NCBI GenBank assembly: GCA_902489225.1
Contig: CABTZA010000037.1
Coordinates: 1-12,947 of the forward strand
Source: an uncultured Collinsella sp.
GTDB lineage: Bacteria; Actinomycetota; Coriobacteriia; Coriobacteriales; Coriobacteriaceae
Direction of reading: 5' to 3'
Length of the DNA: 12,947 nt
Program-made: the position numbers and the translations under genes
Part shown: positions 10,885-12,947 of the stretch, piece after piece
Numbering within the stretch: position 1 is the stretch's first letter
Layout: every line of letters begins with the position of its first letter
The notes under the pieces: model-generated
What the model was told of the DNA's origin: nothing
What the model saw: the letters and a program-made list of their open reading frames with translations, nothing else
The model's database searches: none

Positions 10885-12837
10885 ATGGCAGCTGCCGATC
10901 CCAAAAAGAAAAAGAAGAAGCGCAAGAAGAAGGAGTCCCTTGAGCATAAGCGCAACCGTATCCTGGTAGCGCTAGGCATATTTGCGGTGGTGTACGCCCT
11001 CGACGAGCTCGGTACCCTTACCGCCGCATTCGGCACCCCGGGTGACGTCTATGCCAGCCTCGTGCTGTTCCTGGTGCCGTTCCTAATTGCCGGCTACGAC
11101 GTACTCCAGAAGGCGTTCAGCAACATCCGCCGCGGCAAGGCGTTCGACGAGAGCTTCCTCATGGCCGTCGCGACCATCGGCGCGTTTGCCATGGTGCTCT
11201 TCCCCGATACCGACCCGCACATGGCCGAAGGCGCCGCCGTCATGCTGTTCTACCAGGTCGGCGAGCTGTTTCAGGCGTACGCCGTGGGCAAGAGCCGCAA
11301 GTCGATCAGTGCCATGATGGACATCGCGCCCGACTACGCTAACGTCGAGCAGCCCGACGGCACACTCGAGCAGGTCTTCCCCGATGACATCGCCGTCGGC
11401 ACCGTGATCGTGGTCAAGCCCGGTGAGCGCGTGCCTATCGACGGCGTCATCGTCGAGGGCGAGACACAGCTCGATACCGCCGCCCTTACCGGAGAGTCGG
11501 TCCCCCGCCCGGCCAAAACTGGAGACGATATCATCAGCGGCTGCATCAACATGACGGGTCTCCTCCACGTGCGCACCACCAAGCCCTTTGGCGAGTCCAC
11601 CGTCGCGCGCGTCCTGGAGCTCGTAGAAAACGCTAGTGAGAAGAAGGCACGCACCGAGAACTTCATCACGCGCTTCGCCCGCGTCTACACGCCCGCTGTC
11701 ACCGGCGCGGCCGCGGTACTCGCGCTCGGCGGTGGCTTGGTCACCGGCGCCTGGTCCGACTGGATCCTGCGCGGCCTGACCTTCCTGGTCGTCAGCTGCC
11801 CGTGCGCGCTCGTGATTAGCGTCCCGCTCAGCTTCTTTGGCGGCATTGGCGGCGCATCCAAGCTGGGCGTCCTCATCAAGGGTTCTAACTACCTCGAGAC
11901 GCTCGCCGATGTGGACACCGTCGTCTTTGACAAGACCGGCACGCTCACCAACGGCACGTTCTCGGTGGTCGCGGTGCACCCCGAGGCTGGCTATACCGAG
12001 CAGTCGCTGCTTGAAGTCGCAGCTCTTGCGGAGTCGTTCTCCGATCACCCCATCGCGCAGTCCGTGCGTGTCGCCTACCAGGGCGAGGTCGACCCCAAGC
12101 GCGTTAGCAACTCCGCCAACGACGCGGGCCACGGCGTGACGGCAACCATCGACGGCAAGCACGTCGTCGTTGGCAACGCAAAAATGCTCGCCGCGACCGG
12201 AGTCGAAGCGCCCGATTGCGAGGTCGTCGGTACGATCCTTCACGTGCTGGTCGATGGCATCTATGCCGGCCACATTGTAATTGCCGACACCGTCAAGGCC
12301 GATGCCGAGCAGACGATCAGCGACCTGCACGCCGCCGGCGTCAAGCGCACCGTCATGCTCACGGGCGACCGCGAGGAGGTTGCGGCGTCTGTGGCCAAGC
12401 AACTCAGTCTCGACGAGTTCCACGCGCAGCTGCTGCCGGGCGATAAGGTCGAGCGTGTTGAGGCGTTGCTCGCGGCCGAAAGCGGCAAGGGCAAGCTCGC
12501 CTTTGTCGGCGACGGTATCAACGACGCACCTGTGCTTACGCGCGCCGATGTGGGCATTGCCATGGGCGCTATGGGTTCCGACGCCGCGATTGAGGCCGCC
12601 GACGTGGTGCTCATGGATGACAAGCCGTCCAACATTTCCCGCGCGATCCGCGTGGCGCGCAAGACCATGGCGATTGTTTGGCAGAACATCATCTTTGCGC
12701 TGGGCATTAAGCTGCTGATCCTTGTGCTGGCAGCGCTGGGCATCGCCAACATGTGGCTTGCCGTGTTCGGCGACGTAGGCGTGGCGATCATCGCCATTCT
12801 GAACGCCATGCGCGCGATGGGTGTCAAGAACCTGTAG
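10885..12837 (+). CDS. P1B-2-type ATPase, Zn2+/Cd2+/Pb2+ exporter (ZntA/CadA-like)
   Basis: A 650-residue inner-membrane cation pump. Motifs in order: TGES (202-205, actuator), SCPCALV with CPC 305-307 in the metal-path helix, DKTGTLT with phosphorylated D349, SDHPIA (H388-P389), TGD, GDGINDAP (542-549), and near the end K609 in ALGIKLL and D630 in WLAVFGDVGVAII. CPC plus the Lys and Asp of the last helices is the P1B-2 (Zn/Cd/Pb) signature; in copper pumps they are replaced. It lacks an N-terminal HMA domain (E. coli ZntA has about 730 residues); instead residues 7-16 are nearly all Lys/Arg. The HMA domain is encoded separately upstream. GGGAGG lies eight bases before ATG 10885. Expression is predicted under O3 and the SmtB-type repressor. 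Confidence 0.95.
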   Translation: MAAADPKKKKKKRKKKESLEHKRNRILVALGIFAVVYALDELGTLTAAFGTPGDVYASLVLFLVPFLIAGYDVLQKAFSNIRRGKAFDESFLMAVATIGAFAMVLFPDTDPHMAEGAAVMLFYQVGELFQAYAVGKSRKSISAMMDIAPDYANVEQPDGTLEQVFPDDIAVGTVIVVKPGERVPIDGVIVEGETQLDTAALTGESVPRPAKTGDDIISGCINMTGLLHVRTTKPFGESTVARVLELVENASEKKARTENFITRFARVYTPAVTGAAAVLALGGGLVTGAWSDWILRGLTFLVVSCPCALVISVPLSFFGGIGGASKLGVLIKGSNYLETLADVDTVVFDKTGTLTNGTFSVVAVHPEAGYTEQSLLEVAALAESFSDHPIAQSVRVAYQGEVDPKRVSNSANDAGHGVTATIDGKHVVVGNAKMLAATGVEAPDCEVVGTILHVLVDGIYAGHIVIADTVKADAEQTISDLHAAGVKRTVMLTGDREEVAASVAKQLSLDEFHAQLLPGDKVERVEALLAAESGKGKLAFVGDGINDAPVLTRADVGIAMGAMGSDAAIEAADVVLMDDKPSNISRAIRVARKTMAIVWQNIIFALGIKLLILVLAALGIANMWLAVFGDVGVAIIAILNAMRAMGVKNL

Positions 12838-12883
12838 CACTCGTGGTCCCTCCGGTCGGGGCCGGGCTTGGGTTTTAAAAAGT

Positions 12884-12907
12884 CCTCGCGCATGAGGGCC
12901 CCCTCTT
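12884..12907. terminator. Terminator after the ATPase, probably two-way
   Basis: CCTC (12884-12887) and GAGG (12894-12897) form a stem with loop GCGCAT. On the plus side it is followed by C-rich sequence and TTTTT. On the minus side ACTTTTTAAAAC follows, so a minus-strand gene beyond the window may end here. The surrounding sequence, up to 12947, has many C and G homopolymers and looks unreliable. Confidence 0.5.
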
Positions 12908-12947
12908 TTTCTCCCCCCGGGGGACAGGGAGAAAGGGCCCGCCCCCC

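Noticed and set aside
11083..12840. 585-codon minus-strand open frame opposite the ATPase gene
   Set aside because: It mirrors the GC-biased third codon positions of a certain gene, has no ribosome binding site, and its translation has no domain-like pattern.

Overview
The window looks like a metagenome-style contig from the human-gut Coriobacteriia, most likely Collinsella or a close relative. The basis is high GC with GC-rich third codon positions, the SerA ACT-domain sequence, a Coriobacteriia-style DUF559/AbiEi-like protein, and the overall gene mix. The genus is recalled from family knowledge and was not tested. Both ends (about 1-60 and 12895-12947) carry suspicious homopolymers and an apparent frameshift, as expected of low-quality contig ends.

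Left part (1-5842), housekeeping and metabolic genes: the 3' end of serA with terminators; an M20 metallopeptidase/deacylase; a short, degenerate DUF1015-family protein; a convergent terminator; two tandem histidine-phosphatase genes on the minus strand; a minus-strand nitroreductase-like gene whose start region carries a good DtxR/IdeR-type box; and a plus-strand pair of a six-helix DUF308 membrane protein and a YaiI/YqxD (DUF188) protein with no gap between them. Two related GTAGAT-type hairpins in opposite orientation separate this pair from the next, convergent gene.

Middle (5915-8250): a minus-strand heavy-metal/manganese exporter-like permease (ArsP_2 type) with a His/Asp/Glu-rich loop. 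Its promoter is overlapped by a 20-bp dyad. Divergent from it is a DnaQ-type 3'-5' exonuclease with a long N-terminal extension.

Accessory island (about 8250-10060): visibly more AT-rich DNA with one DUF559-like/AbiEi-like putative nuclease gene. It is followed by about 345 bp of noncoding DNA holding two inverted 43-bp repeats around a sequence that folds as a compact three-way junction. This is the most unexplained part of the window.

Right part (10065-12837), a zinc/cadmium resistance locus: an SmtB-type ArsR repressor, a free-standing heavy-metal-associated (HMA) domain protein, and a P1B-2-type ATPase lacking its own HMA domain. Three copies of one 20-bp operator (two around the arsR promoter, one before the ATPase) tie them into one autoregulated unit. 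The predicted logic is that the repressor releases DNA when Zn(II)-like ions rise, the HMA protein buffers or delivers metal, and the ATPase exports it.
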